In this document: positions 27,297 to 36,264 of the stretch, one piece after another
How positions within the stretch are numbered: position 1 is the first letter of the stretch
Layout: every line of letters starts with the position of its first letter
Source: an uncultured Candidatus Entotheonella sp.
Lineage (GTDB): Bacteria > Tectomicrobia > Entotheonellia > Entotheonellales > Entotheonellaceae
Assembly: GCA_958295825.1 (NCBI GenBank)
Contig: OY282375.1
Location: 3,085,489-3,149,488 of the forward strand
Direction: 5' to 3'
DNA length: 64,000 nt
Notes under the pieces: generated by a model
Seen by the model: the letters and a program-made list of their open reading frames with translations, nothing else
Databases searched by the model: none
Told to the model about the DNA's origin: nothing
Made by a program: the position numbers and the translations under genes

Positions 27297-28675
27297 ATGG
27301 CACCGTCGATACCGCCTGAGCCGCTGTCGCAAACCGATTGGCAGCAAACACCACCGGTCGTACAAGCCCATCTCCTCACCCTGCATCAGCGTCTGGCCCA
27401 ACTCCAACAGCAAATCGAGCAACTCCAACAGCGCTCGCAACGCACCTCCAAGACCTCCGACAAACCACCCTCGTCGGATTCACCCTTCCACAGACCCACG
27501 GACCCTACGGACAAGCCCACGGGCAAACGGGGCGCACGAAAGGGACACCCGGGTTCAGGTCCCAAGTTGCTCCGTCCCACCGAGCGGCGGGCCATCTATC
27601 CCGAACCTTGTCCTTGCGGCCAAGGCGTATCCGACCACGTGGCGCCGTATCACACCCATCAAGTCACGGAGTTGCCACCTGTCGAGATGGCCGTCACGCA
27701 CTGGGTCTTCACCAGGGTAGGTGTACGGGCTGCGGCAAGCTGCTCAGAGCCCGCCTCCCCAAGGCGCAGCAAAGCGGCTATGGCCCGCGCCTGACGGCCT
27801 TGATTGGCGAACTCAGCGCCATGCAGCGAATCTCCCGGCGTGGCGTGCAGGACTTCTGTCGTTCCGTCCTGGGGGTACCCATCAGCCTGGGTGCGATTCA
27901 GCGTCTCATCGACCGCACCTCCCTGGCCATCGCGCCACACGATGAGGCGATTGCCACCTTGGCCCGCCAGGCGCGGGTGGGCTATGTGGATGAGACGCCT
28001 TGGTACTGTCGCCAGGCCTTGCAGTGGCTCTGGAGCATGGTCACGGATACCGTCACCCTGTACCGTATTCATGCCAAGCGCTCGCAGGAAGCCTTCGGGT
28101 CTTTGATAAAGGATTGGCGCGGCATCCTGGTCAGCGACGGCTACGGGGTGTATCAAGGCTGGGGCAACCGTCGTCAGACCTGTCTGGCGCACCTCGTGCG
28201 TCGTGCTCGGGAGTTGTCGCAGCGCCGTCAAGCCGCCCTTGCTGATTGCGGCAAGGTGGCCTTGAAGGAACTTCAGCGATTGTGTCAGATGGCTCATGCG
28301 CCGCCAAGCGGTGGTCAGTGGCAAGCTTGGTATGCCCGTTTGTGCCGTTTCGTGCGGCGTTATGAGTTGCGCCCTGATGATGCGGGTCGCCTGGTGAGGC
28401 ACTTACGGCGCGAGCTGGGTTCGCTATGGGTGTTTCTCAATGAGTCGGGAGTTGAGCCGACCAACAACCGAGCGGAGCGCGCCTTACGCTTTGGTGTGTT
28501 GTGGCGTCAGGGTTCTTTGGGTACGGCGAGCGCCAAAGGCAACGCCTGGGTGCAGCGGAGTCTGTCGCTGCGTCAGACGTGTCGGCAACTGGAGCAATCG
28601 AGCTTCTCGGTGTTGGTCGACGCCCTTGAGGCGTTCATGCACGACCGTCCGCCTGATCTCGCCTGGCTACGATGA
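27297..28675 (+). pseudogene. IS66-family transposase, frameshifted
   Basis: Two frames make up one IS66-type transposase. The first (27297 to about 27715) has the leucine-rich N-terminal helix (LLTLHQRLAQLQQQIEQLQQ) and the start of the zinc ribbon, CPCGQG...YHTHQVTELP. After a one-base shift near ACCAGGGTAGGTG (about 27714) the second frame continues with GRCTGCGKLLRA, RVGYVDETPWYC, GILVSDGYGVYQ and NNRAERALR, the DDE-type core. The companion IS66 genes are absent and terminal repeats were not found, so this is probably a solo, inactive copy. Confidence 0.8.
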
Positions 28676-28711
28676 CCCCCACTCATTGCTCCACTCGCCG
28701 AACGCTTACGA

Positions 28712-28960
28712 CGCAAAAGCGTGTATCACAAGACGAGCAAGAAGCACTTGCGGCGGTACATTACGGAGTTCGTGGATAGGCACAACAGGCGCCCATCCGA
28801 TACGGTTGACCAAATGAGCGCGTTGGTGCGGGGGATGAATGGGAAGCGACTACGCTACGCCGAGCTTATTGCGCCGAATGGACTGGAGTCGGGGGCACGA
28901 ACGAGACGGCTCAAGGATTCGAAATCAATGGGAACCTCCGCTCAGATCTTTCTTGCCTGA
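28712..28960 (+). pseudogene. C-terminal remnant of an IS1595-family transposase
   Basis: About 80 residues matching the end of IS1595-type transposases: TSKKHLRRYITEFVDRHNRR, DTVDQMSALVRGMNGKRLRY and AELIAPNGLESGAR. The catalytic domain is missing. It directly follows the IS66 copy, so the IS66 element probably landed in or next to an older IS1595. Confidence 0.7.
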
Positions 28961-30009
28961 TTTCCTCCATTATGCCGCGACTGATCGCTTTCGCATTCTG
29001 TAGCGATCCTGGATTCGATTGCGTTCTCCGCATCTTCCGTTGACTCTGTGTTGTCTTCTCCGCTGCCGTCGTCTTCTCCGCTGCCGTCGTCTTCTCCGCT
29101 GCCGTCGTCTTCTCCGCTGCCGTCGTCTTCTCCGCTACCATTGCCTTCTCCTCCTATACCCTGAATGTTTTCTGTATCCAAACGCCGAACAACACAAGGA
29201 TTCTTCTCAGTGTACATCCAGTCATCATGTGCACCAAGGGCAACTATTAATTTACTGACATTTATTGACGTGTCCAAATCGTCGTCGTTGAATAAAGTCT
29301 GTGCTTCGGACTTGTCAATGACAAAACCATGTGACGGATAGCCGCTAATCAACTTTTCTATTGTCTGTTTACCTGCATTTTTGCCATGTCCAATTAGTCG
29401 TTCGCCATATTCCTTTGCTATTTCGAGGTCGCGTAAGTCATTGCCAAGGGCTTCTGGATTTATCTGACTATAGACGGGAGCCATAATACTTGTTGCTACA
29501 TTTGTCGCAATTCTTGATGCGACTTCAAAACTGACGGCCTGCCTACTCCACTGATTTATTACATCTATAACCCTGAGATACACACTTACTGTTTCTAGGT
29601 GAAGACCTTCAAGGGCTTTCTTGACTACCAAACCAGATCTCAACTGCCCTATCTCATCGCGTCGTCTCAGTTGAACATCAAGAGGTCCGATCTCAGCCAA
29701 GTTCGACATTATTAACTTGTTAGCTCCCAAGGCGATAAGAGTTCCGGCACTTTTGCATGATCTTGGTATGCAAATATAAAACTTTTTAAATGCGGTTTGA
29801 CACAACTTGGCTATTCTGTACGCATCATCTGCTTCGCCCCCATTGGTTCTTAAAAGCAAAAAGATATTATCCCGATGTGGCAAATTCGGATCGGGCACCA
29901 TGGCATTCAGAAAGGCAGCATATCCTGCATTGTCAATGCGGCCGCTATATCCTACAACAGTCGCGTTGAATTCATTTGCGACTGCGTTTGCTGCTTCTTC
30001 AATTGTCAT
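28942..30009 (-). CDS. SDH_sah / ClpP-SppA-like serine protease-fold protein with acidic repeat tail
   Basis: 355 residues. The first 250 match the ClpP/crotonase-fold SDH_sah group: YSGRIDNAGYAAFL, LLLRTNGGEADDAYRIAKL, then PRSCKSAGTLIALGANKLIM with the candidate nucleophile Ser87, and SNLAEIGPLDVQL. No signal peptide or membrane segment is evident, so it is likely cytoplasmic. Residues about 293-322 are five GSGEDD units, followed by a charged tail. The coding DNA is clearly more AT-rich than its neighbours, pointing to separate acquisition. It lies among defence cargo, but I know of no firm function. A 30-codon frame overlaps its start. Confidence 0.7.
   Translation of the reverse strand: MTIEEAANAVANEFNATVVGYSGRIDNAGYAAFLNAMVPDPNLPHRDNIFLLLRTNGGEADDAYRIAKLCQTAFKKFYICIPRSCKSAGTLIALGANKLIMSNLAEIGPLDVQLRRRDEIGQLRSGLVVKKALEGLHLETVSVYLRVIDVINQWSRQAVSFEVASRIATNVATSIMAPVYSQINPEALGNDLRDLEIAKEYGERLIGHGKNAGKQTIEKLISGYPSHGFVIDKSEAQTLFNDDDLDTSINVSKLIVALGAHDDWMYTEKNPCVVRRLDTENIQGIGGEGNGSGEDDGSGEDDGSGEDDGSGEDDGSGEDNTESTEDAENAIESRIATECESDQSRHNGGNQARKI
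29054..29145. repeat. 18-bp tandem repeat encoding GSGEDD units
   Basis: About five copies of an 18-bp unit (CTTCTCCGCTGCCGTCGT on the plus strand) inside the SDH_sah gene. Being in units of three, copy-number change would alter tail length without breaking the frame. Confidence 0.85.
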
Positions 30010-30098
30010 TCTTGCTGTGACTCCCTGCGGTCTTTTTCTGCATGAATTTCCACCTCGTGACGCTTCTTCGGAGGCGTAAACAGCCGAGCCTTTGCCAT
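30006..30098 (-). CDS. 30-residue small ORF coupled to the SDH_sah gene
   Basis: ATG at 30098, stop overlapping the ATG of the next gene (ATGA arrangement). The peptide begins MAKARLFTPPKKRHEVE and is basic then acidic. The overlap suggests translational coupling, but the ribosome site is weak. It could be a small partner protein or simply a leader peptide. Confidence 0.35.
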   Translation of the reverse strand: MAKARLFTPPKKRHEVEIHAEKDRRESQQE

Positions 30099-30760
30099 GT
30101 TCTCGGGCGTGGTGAGTGTGGGCGGCCTTTTAGCCTTCTAGCCTTTCGCGAGTTTCTTCGTTGGCATGCGTGTTCCCTTATCCTATGGCGCCGTTAGTTT
30201 CAGGAGATGCAGCGACGAATGTTATACATGGCATATGCACGTTGGCAAGAGGCACAATCGGGCACCCGTTACCTGCATCCGAGTTTCCGGCGGACCCATT
30301 CTTCGTGGTTGTACGGTCCGCGCCGGCAGTTGCCAGCTCAGAGCCGAAACATCGTGTGCTATCGTTGTAATGGTCGGCACCTGAAAGGCAGGGTAGGACT
30401 ACGGAAGGGGAACGGTTAACGGTCAAGCAGGATTTTTACCAAGGTATATGATTCCCCTTCCTTTTCGGTTCGTGCCGGGGAGCGAAACGTGGGGTTTGGC
30501 TTGGTCGCTGGCCTTGCTTGGCGGCGGTCGTTTCTGGGGTTCTGGAGGAAAGGACGCCTAGTCCTGCAGGTGGGGGTGTTGCCTGTGGCAGGCAGGGGCG
30601 GCAAACGGCCGTCAGGGGAGTGCTGTGTCCACCGGAAGGCGGTAGCGGTAGAAGAATTCTGTTCGGTTCAGATAACCCGTCGTTCCGGTGCTGTTTTCAT
30701 CGAGATTCACGTGGACATGCTGGTAGAACTATCTACGATGTAGTGCGTTCGGAGGTGGTT
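30099..30760. other. Mostly empty stretch between cargo and conjugation genes
   Basis: I see no well-supported gene. A plus-strand frame at 30219-30419 (MLYMAYARWQEAQSGTRYLH, ending NIVCYRCNGRHLKG) has CAGGAG upstream and could be a small real gene. The rest shows no recognisable coding or repeat signal. Confidence 0.35.
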
Positions 30761-30956
30761 TTAGCTGACCGGTTCGTCGTTCTGGGCGGTGGCGTTGCCG
30801 CTCAGCATCTTGCAGACGTATCCGAAGCGGTGCTGGACACGAATGCTCTGTTTCTCGCCGCTGAAGTAGATGTCCACGGCGTTGTCTACGCCGTGGACGC
30901 AGGAGACGAAGTTGGGGTTGACCGCGACAGGGTTGCCCTCACTTGAGAAGATTCAT
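30761..30956 (-). pseudogene. Small ICE protein broken by a one-base frameshift
   Basis: An ATG at 30956 with AAAGGAG upstream opens MNLLK and then hits TGA. In the adjacent frame a clearly protein-like sequence follows: GNPVAVNPNFVSCVHGVDNA, VDIYFSGEKQSIRVQHRFGY and VCKMLSGNATAQNDEPVS, with no start codon of its own. The total length (196 bases) is one base off a multiple of three. It follows 30989-31801 by 32 bases. No family recognised. Confidence 0.55.
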
Positions 30957-30988
30957 CGTTTGCGGTTCTCCTTTCTTACGGCTCGATC

Positions 30989-31801
30989 TCAAACGACCTT
31001 ACGCTTGCAAAAAGCCATGATACCTTCCAGGTCCTGACGCAATGCCGTCAAGCCTTTTCCCAGTTCCGCGTAGTACCGCCGCAACACTTCGCCGTTGCCC
31101 CTCGCAATGAAAAAGGACGTGCGACCCTCAACGCGCAGCAACGCGTCATTAAACGAATAAACGATCTCGCCCACAAACCGGCCGTAGAACGGACAAGGAT
31201 GAAAAGCTACCCAACCCTCCGCTCGCCCCAACTCGGTCAGGATGCCCTGTTCTACACTGATCTTCCGCACCGCCTCAAACACGTCTCCCTTTGGCTTCTC
31301 GACAGCCACCGCGGCCGATACGTCCGACGAATCCCCCGGCTGCACCGATTCCGTCTCGCCTGCCGGTAGTTCTTCCGACCCCTCCGAACCGGACAAATCC
31401 ACATTCTCCAGGACTTCCGCGAATTCTCCGTCGAAGCCTTTGTTGCAATACTCCGAAAGGGCAACCAAGGTGTCTCGCACCTTTTCAATACATTCGTCCA
31501 GTTCACCGTAGTACGCTTCAAGTTTGTCGCCCTCAAGGAACAAGATGTGATCCGCCGCTTCGTCCCGAAACCCGTACAGCGCATCATTCAGACGCAACAC
31601 CGCGTCCCCGAGAACCCGCGTGAAGAACCTGGACGGGCGAAACAGCGCGTAGTTCGTGTTGTATCCCGCTTCACTCAACAGGCCCCGCATGAATTGTCGC
31701 TCCCGCCGCGCTGTGAATAAGGTCCCCGCGCCTTCGTGTCCGCTGCGACCTCGCAACACCGGAAGGCCAAAGCGAGTGGAATTATCCCTTGTTGCTTCCA
31801 T
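30989..31801 (-). CDS. ICE protein of unknown function with two related halves
   Basis: 270 residues; the ATG at 31801 overlaps the end of the relaxase-like gene by 20 bases and has AAGGAG upstream. The two halves look duplicated: RFFTRVLGDAVLRLNDALYG...LEAYYGELDECIEKVRDTLVAL in the first matches RFVGEIVYSFNDALLRVEG...LRRYYAELGKGLTALRQDLE in the second. They are joined by a Ser/Glu-rich linker at about residues 130-170. I do not know the family. The coupling suggests a partner of the relaxase-like protein. Confidence 0.6.
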   Translation of the reverse strand: MEATRDNSTRFGLPVLRGRSGHEGAGTLFTARRERQFMRGLLSEAGYNTNYALFRPSRFFTRVLGDAVLRLNDALYGFRDEAADHILFLEGDKLEAYYGELDECIEKVRDTLVALSEYCNKGFDGEFAEVLENVDLSGSEGSEELPAGETESVQPGDSSDVSAAVAVEKPKGDVFEAVRKISVEQGILTELGRAEGWVAFHPCPFYGRFVGEIVYSFNDALLRVEGRTSFFIARGNGEVLRRYYAELGKGLTALRQDLEGIMAFCKRKVV

Positions 31802-32867
31802 CCAAATTCTCCTTCCTCAAAGAGACGCTACCCTCAAACATCGGCACCCCACGCGACTGCACAGCCAAAGATTCCGACCGAATCGCTAACCCCCACAATT
31901 CAAGTGGGGATTCCCATTTTTCCGAATCGATCTTATAAACCTGCGCAGCGTTTCCATTACCACCTACATCCACCTCGACCAAATGACCTTGCGAATGCAA
32001 GGCCCTGAACACTTCATGGCGCGGAAAATCATACCGGCCCCCTTGGCGACGTGTCCGGAGAATCGCCAGCACGTCGCCAATACCAACAGGGGTTGTAAGA
32101 AACCAAAACGATGGCGTGATGAATACATGGCCGTTCGCCCGCGTGTTCACCCGCAACAGCTTCCGACCCACAACCTCTACCAGGCCCTCCAGGAACACCG
32201 AGGCGACATCGACCTCGTCTTTCTCAACTTGCCCATCAGCCGCCAGCATTCTGCCGAAAAGACCCTTGGGACCGCCCGGCTGCGCGAAGGCCAGTACGTC
32301 CCCCGCAAGGCCCGGCGTCAGCAGCCTCACCTCCTGGTGGGGAAAGAAGAACCCCGCCAGCACGCACACCTCCCCGACTCCGGGCGCCGCTTCCGACCAC
32401 GTTACGACAGGCTCCCCGCCGGCATGCCCGGTCAGCAACTCTCGGAAGGACACGCCATCGCCCGTCACCGGATGCCATTCCACCTCAGCAGCCTTCAAGC
32501 CCCCTGCCCGCAAATCCCACTCCACGTCGTCTATCTTGATCCGCAGCCGGCAAGCGCCGTGGACCAGGTAACGCAGGCTGGCAGCAAAGAACAATCCCAG
32601 GCGAATACGCAGCTCGAAAATGCCGCGCGCCCGCCGGTCCGATAAGGGTGGCGCTTGGCGTTCCCACAGCGTGTTACGCCGAATCACCCCTACCGCCTTG
32701 CAGCCTGCGGCCACACATCCTTGTACGAACGACTCGCCACCGGCCGGCGCAGGCAAACCGTCGAAACGCTTCTCGATCCGCTCAACGAACGGCTGCCAGA
32801 AGAAACGGCCCTCAGCGTCGCGCTCCGGGAGCACTTCCGCCAGTTCGTCAAGTTCGAGAACGGCCAT
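31782..32867 (-). CDS. MOBH/TraI-like relaxase homologue with degenerate HD motif
   Basis: 361 residues from the ATG at 32867 (AGGGG site). The layout follows PFGI-1/SXT TraI relaxases. WQPFVERIEKRFDGLPAP opens the TraI_2 domain. LGLFFAASLRYLVHGACRLR and VEWHPVTGDGVSFREL align with the usual AALLHDIGK and W-x-P-x-G-x-L segments. LAADGQVEKDEVDVAS resembles the AD-x-x-S motif, and RVNTRANGHVFITPSFW matches the C-terminal domain. The His-His and His-Asp metal ligands expected in this family are not where they should be (GESFVQG and RYLVHGA instead). It is shorter than typical (about 600). It may be an inactive or altered relaxase, with nicking done elsewhere. Confidence 0.55.
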   Translation of the reverse strand: MAVLELDELAEVLPERDAEGRFFWQPFVERIEKRFDGLPAPAGGESFVQGCVAAGCKAVGVIRRNTLWERQAPPLSDRRARGIFELRIRLGLFFAASLRYLVHGACRLRIKIDDVEWDLRAGGLKAAEVEWHPVTGDGVSFRELLTGHAGGEPVVTWSEAAPGVGEVCVLAGFFFPHQEVRLLTPGLAGDVLAFAQPGGPKGLFGRMLAADGQVEKDEVDVASVFLEGLVEVVGRKLLRVNTRANGHVFITPSFWFLTTPVGIGDVLAILRTRRQGGRYDFPRHEVFRALHSQGHLVEVDVGGNGNAAQVYKIDSEKWESPLELWGLAIRSESLAVQSRGVPMFEGSVSLRKENLDGSNKG

Positions 32868-32869
32868 CG

Positions 32870-33364
32870 CTACCACCCCTTGCCTGCCTTGATGTCAGCC
32901 TGGAGCTCGTCGCCAGCCGTCTGGATGAGTCCCTCGACTTCTTGCATGCGCGCCGTGCGCCGCGCGTACCAGCGCACGTAAAGCCGGGCGATTTCCAGTG
33001 TCGGCCTGGTCAGCAGCAGCCGGTACAAATCCGGCGCGTCCGGCGCCATGCTGTCCTTCGGGAATAGCGGGTACAGCTTTTCCAGATCAAGCACGTCCGG
33101 CACGCCTTCATCCTGCCCCACGTGGACGCCCGTTTCCCCCGGCTCAGGTTCGACACCAGGCGTTGCCGCAGGTCCGCCTTGCTCCTGCAAACGCCGCTGT
33201 TCGCGTTCCTGCCACAATTCACGCAGCTGCGGGCAGTCGCTGTCGAAGTAGTTGATGTAAGGGCAGCTGAAATACGGACTGGGGGCAACCTCGGCCTCCT
33301 GCCCATTCACCGCAACTGCCGCGCCGAAAGCAACTACCAGACTCAACAACAACACCTTGACCAT
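32870..33364 (-). CDS. Exported ICE protein, possibly TraF-like
   Basis: 164 residues. An N-terminal signal peptide (VKVLLLSLVVAFGAAVAVNG) is followed by a mature part with CPYINYFDSDCPQLRELW, a Pro/Glu linker, and a helical end DLYRLLLTRPTLEIARLYVR. The last part faintly resembles the helical N-terminal region of TraF pilus-assembly proteins, without a thioredoxin domain. It lies between traD and the relaxase-like gene, 13 bases after traD. Periplasmic role in mating-pair formation inferred only from context. Confidence 0.55.
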   Translation of the reverse strand: MVKVLLLSLVVAFGAAVAVNGQEAEVAPSPYFSCPYINYFDSDCPQLRELWQEREQRRLQEQGGPAATPGVEPEPGETGVHVGQDEGVPDVLDLEKLYPLFPKDSMAPDAPDLYRLLLTRPTLEIARLYVRWYARRTARMQEVEGLIQTAGDELQADIKAGKGW

Positions 33365-33377
33365 GAGCTACCTCCCT

Positions 33378-35456
33378 TTAACTGAACCTCACCGTATCGC
33401 CTTCGTCCTCGATCGACACCCCTACCGGGGCCTCCACATCGCCCAGGGCTGCGGCCAACTCGTCTTCAACAACCCGCGACACACCCGCTTCAACCGGCAT
33501 TTCGGCCAAGTCCCCCTTGATCTGGGCCTTCGGCTCGGATGCTTCTACCACCGAGACCGGAGCTCTCGGCCTCGACACCGCCGCCTTTTCGACCGCCGCG
33601 ACCGCCCCCGGCTGCACCTCAGCCAACACCTTGCCCAGGCCGTAAGCCTCCGCAACCGCCACCACCTCCTTCTTGGAAACAGGCAACAACAAGGGAACCC
33701 GCAGCTTCAAGTTCTCCCCTCGGCGCCGCACAAGGGCTTCGCCCGTCGGCATCGCCGTCAACCATTCCGAGCGAAACATCATCACCTCTGCTTCCCGAAT
33801 GGCCCCCCGAGAAGCCGCCGACGTGGAGCTATCACCGCCGAAATTCAGGCTGTAGGTAATGTCTTCCCGCCGTATGCTGGTATAGCCGAGCCCCTCGGTC
33901 GCCAGTTTCGCCGTCGCGTCATCAGCCAGGCGAAACCACACCTTCGCGCTCAAATTGTCCAAAACCCGCTGCGTTCCATCGCGGCGCATGGTCGCTTCGG
34001 GATCCGCAAGAGACTGCATCGCCAGCACGAACTGCGCCTTGGCGCCGCCGCCTTTGTTCAGCGCGTCGATAAAGCCCGGATAGGCAATGTTCGAGAACTC
34101 GTCCACGAGAATCGTGATCGGGGTCATGGTCGCCGGATCGTCATAGGCATAGCGCCGTCCGAGGAAGCCGATCAGGTCCTGGAGAATGACCCTGCCGATC
34201 CGGTTGGCCACCTCACCGAACATCAGGCTGTTCATAGAGAAGTACACCACCGTCCGGTTCTCCACGATGCCATCCCAACTCAGGTCGGGATCGGTACTGG
34301 AAAGCAGCCGTCCCATCCGCCGTCCGGTGACACCGCGAAACGCCGGCGTCAGGTTAGCCGTCACCTTCTGGAAATACTCACGCGGCTTGTCGTGGTCGTC
34401 CATCAGCGCGTCGGCCAACTGATCGCGTTTCCCGGATTCCTGGTATTCCGTAATCAGATCCTCAAGCGACGGCGACGGTTCCTCCCGCTCGAAAACCACC
34501 TCGTTCAGGTACTTGGCGATCAGGTCTTCAAGCGGCTGCACCAGCGTCGTCACGGCGTGCAGGCCCTCGATCGTCCAGCGTTCCCCAACGGCCTTTTGCG
34601 CTTCGCCCAGCCGCTCAATGATGGCAAGGGGATATTCGGTAAAAAACGGGTCTTTCCCCATCGCGCCGCCGCCTGGCATGAGCGCCTGAACCCGCGCCGC
34701 GAGCTCGGTCGGCGTATCGCACGTACTGAACGGGTTGAATGTCGCCGATTCCTCCGGGAAAGCCGGGCTGAAAAAGGCGAAGCCGCGGCCCATCGCCCGC
34801 GCCTGCGAAGCCGCCCGGATGAACAGATCGGTATCACCCTTGGGATCGATCACAATGACCGTGCCCGGTCCCCGGATGGCTTCAGCCAATACCACTTCAA
34901 GCCCGCGTGTCTTGCCGCTTCGCGTTGTCCCCCCGAACAGCATGTGCCCGTTCAAATCGCCCCACGGCAACACCAAGGGCTGTTCTTTCTTCATACCCAC
35001 GGCATGCAGCGCCGGGTAGCCAAGACGCGCATCGGACCCCATCGGCAACGGCTTCGAGGTCTTGTGCAGGTAGTCTTCCAGTTCCTGGGTGTGTTCATTC
35101 GACCACTGGAAAGCACGGCCCAGAAAAATCCCCTTGTCCGGGTACAGCCAGGCAACAATCTTGCGCGGCATGCAGCGGTACAGGGCTTTGGCCAGGACCC
35201 GCGGCAGCCAATGATCGACACTTTCGAACGGCAGGTCCGCCGCATGGAACGACCAACTCGGCGAGCGCCGCCACTGGCGCCAGCGCTTCCACACCTTGAG
35301 AAACATGCCCAACCGAAAACCGATCCAGACCACCGCTACCCACTCCGCGAATGGCCGCAGGCGCGGATCGAGGGGAAAATCGTGCAGATCAACCGGCGCC
35401 AAGGCCGCCACACTGACCGCCAGGGCAACGATCAGGTAACTCAGTTCCCGATTCAT
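33378..35456 (-). CDS. traD: TraD/VirD4 conjugative coupling ATPase
   Basis: 692 residues. It links the relaxosome to the type IV secretion channel and pumps DNA. Two N-terminal membrane helices (LSYLIVALAVSVAALAPV; FAEWVAVVWIGFRLGMFL) precede the RecA-like domain. Walker A is GGTTRSGKTRGLEVVL, Walker B TPITILVDEFSNIAYPGF, followed by FVLAMQSLADPEATM. The sequence matches the SXT/PFGI-1 class of TraD. The ATG overlaps the stop of the upstream DUF4870 gene. It ends with an acidic, proline-containing tail. Confidence 0.92.
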   Translation of the reverse strand: MNRELSYLIVALAVSVAALAPVDLHDFPLDPRLRPFAEWVAVVWIGFRLGMFLKVWKRWRQWRRSPSWSFHAADLPFESVDHWLPRVLAKALYRCMPRKIVAWLYPDKGIFLGRAFQWSNEHTQELEDYLHKTSKPLPMGSDARLGYPALHAVGMKKEQPLVLPWGDLNGHMLFGGTTRSGKTRGLEVVLAEAIRGPGTVIVIDPKGDTDLFIRAASQARAMGRGFAFFSPAFPEESATFNPFSTCDTPTELAARVQALMPGGGAMGKDPFFTEYPLAIIERLGEAQKAVGERWTIEGLHAVTTLVQPLEDLIAKYLNEVVFEREEPSPSLEDLITEYQESGKRDQLADALMDDHDKPREYFQKVTANLTPAFRGVTGRRMGRLLSSTDPDLSWDGIVENRTVVYFSMNSLMFGEVANRIGRVILQDLIGFLGRRYAYDDPATMTPITILVDEFSNIAYPGFIDALNKGGGAKAQFVLAMQSLADPEATMRRDGTQRVLDNLSAKVWFRLADDATAKLATEGLGYTSIRREDITYSLNFGGDSSTSAASRGAIREAEVMMFRSEWLTAMPTGEALVRRRGENLKLRVPLLLPVSKKEVVAVAEAYGLGKVLAEVQPGAVAAVEKAAVSRPRAPVSVVEASEPKAQIKGDLAEMPVEAGVSRVVEDELAAALGDVEAPVGVSIEDEGDTVRFS

Positions 35457-35854
35457 CTGTCTGCACCTCCCTCAAAATGCTTCAGGAATTGAAGGCACAT
35501 CCGGTACTGGTAATACTCGCCCGCCCTCGCCCGCCGCGCCGCCAGGACAATGGAAACCGCCTCGAATACCCCTGACGCCAGCAACAACAACAGCCCAAAG
35601 GCGACATAGACGTACACGTAGCCGAAGGACAGAACGTAGTAGAGCGTCATGCTGAGCTGGAAATTGATCGAGGCGCGGGCATGCCGGCCGACGAACACCG
35701 ATTCGCGCATCCACCACCACACCAATAACGTCACCCCAAAGCTGCCGAAGATGGGAACCAGGCTGCCGAAGAAGGACCCCATGTGTACCACCGCCCCGTA
35801 GTTCCGTTCCTCCGGCGTCGATGCCGGAACCTCTTGCGTCGGTGTCTGACTCAT
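35453..35854 (-). CDS. DUF4870-like membrane protein, second of a tandem pair
   Basis: 133 residues from MSQTPTQEVPASTPEERNYG; the ATG overlaps the stop of the preceding gene. Pattern of DUF4870/Tic20-like proteins: GAVVHMGSFFGSLVPIFGSF, then RHARASINFQLSMTLYYVLS, two further helices and YQYRMCLQFLKHF. Four membrane segments. Function unknown; it sits directly upstream of traD with overlapping codons. Confidence 0.7.
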   Translation of the reverse strand: MSQTPTQEVPASTPEERNYGAVVHMGSFFGSLVPIFGSFGVTLLVWWWMRESVFVGRHARASINFQLSMTLYYVLSFGYVYVYVAFGLLLLLASGVFEAVSIVLAARRARAGEYYQYRMCLQFLKHFEGGADR

Positions 35855-36264
35855 TTCAAGAACCTCAACGTAAAGGGGTAAACGTAGGCAATACCGGCCC
35901 GGGCACGGATGGCCGCGTGCAGGACCAGGCCCACCCAGCCAACAAGCACCACCAGCGCGTACAGTGCCACCGACACCAACATGATCTGACCCGGCAGGGA
36001 CCATGCCAGTATCCCATTGCGAATGCCGCCGATGACGGCCAACCCCAGCAACACCGAAACCCCCTCGTAAAGCAGAAAGCTGAGCTGGAACATCAAGGCG
36101 GAGCGAGCGTGATACCGCACATAGGCAGATTCCCGGTTGACCAGGCCCACTACAACCGGCGCAACCAGATTGCCGAGTGGGATGACAAGACCGCTGAACG
36201 TCACCAGATGCGCCAGCATCGCCCAGGTCCGCTCGTCGGACACGGTTTCACGCCCATGCGTCAT
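35851..36264 (-). CDS. DUF4870-like membrane protein, first of a tandem pair
   Basis: 137 residues from MTHGRETVSDERTWAMLAHL, with the same family signature as its neighbour: VRYHARSALMFQLSFLLYEG and YVYPFTLRFLK. The two genes overlap by 4 bases, and so do this gene and the preceding membrane protein, giving a string of coupled membrane proteins ahead of traD. Possible function: membrane accessory of transfer or exclusion. Confidence 0.7.
   Translation of the reverse strand: MTHGRETVSDERTWAMLAHLVTFSGLVIPLGNLVAPVVVGLVNRESAYVRYHARSALMFQLSFLLYEGVSVLLGLAVIGGIRNGILAWSLPGQIMLVSVALYALVVLVGWVGLVLHAAIRARAGIAYVYPFTLRFLK

Noticed and set aside
33357..35492. 711-codon plus-strand frame opposite traD, and similar antisense frames at 48944-50620 and 58839-60527
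   Set aside because: Composition-driven shadows of well-identified minus-strand genes; no recognisable domains.
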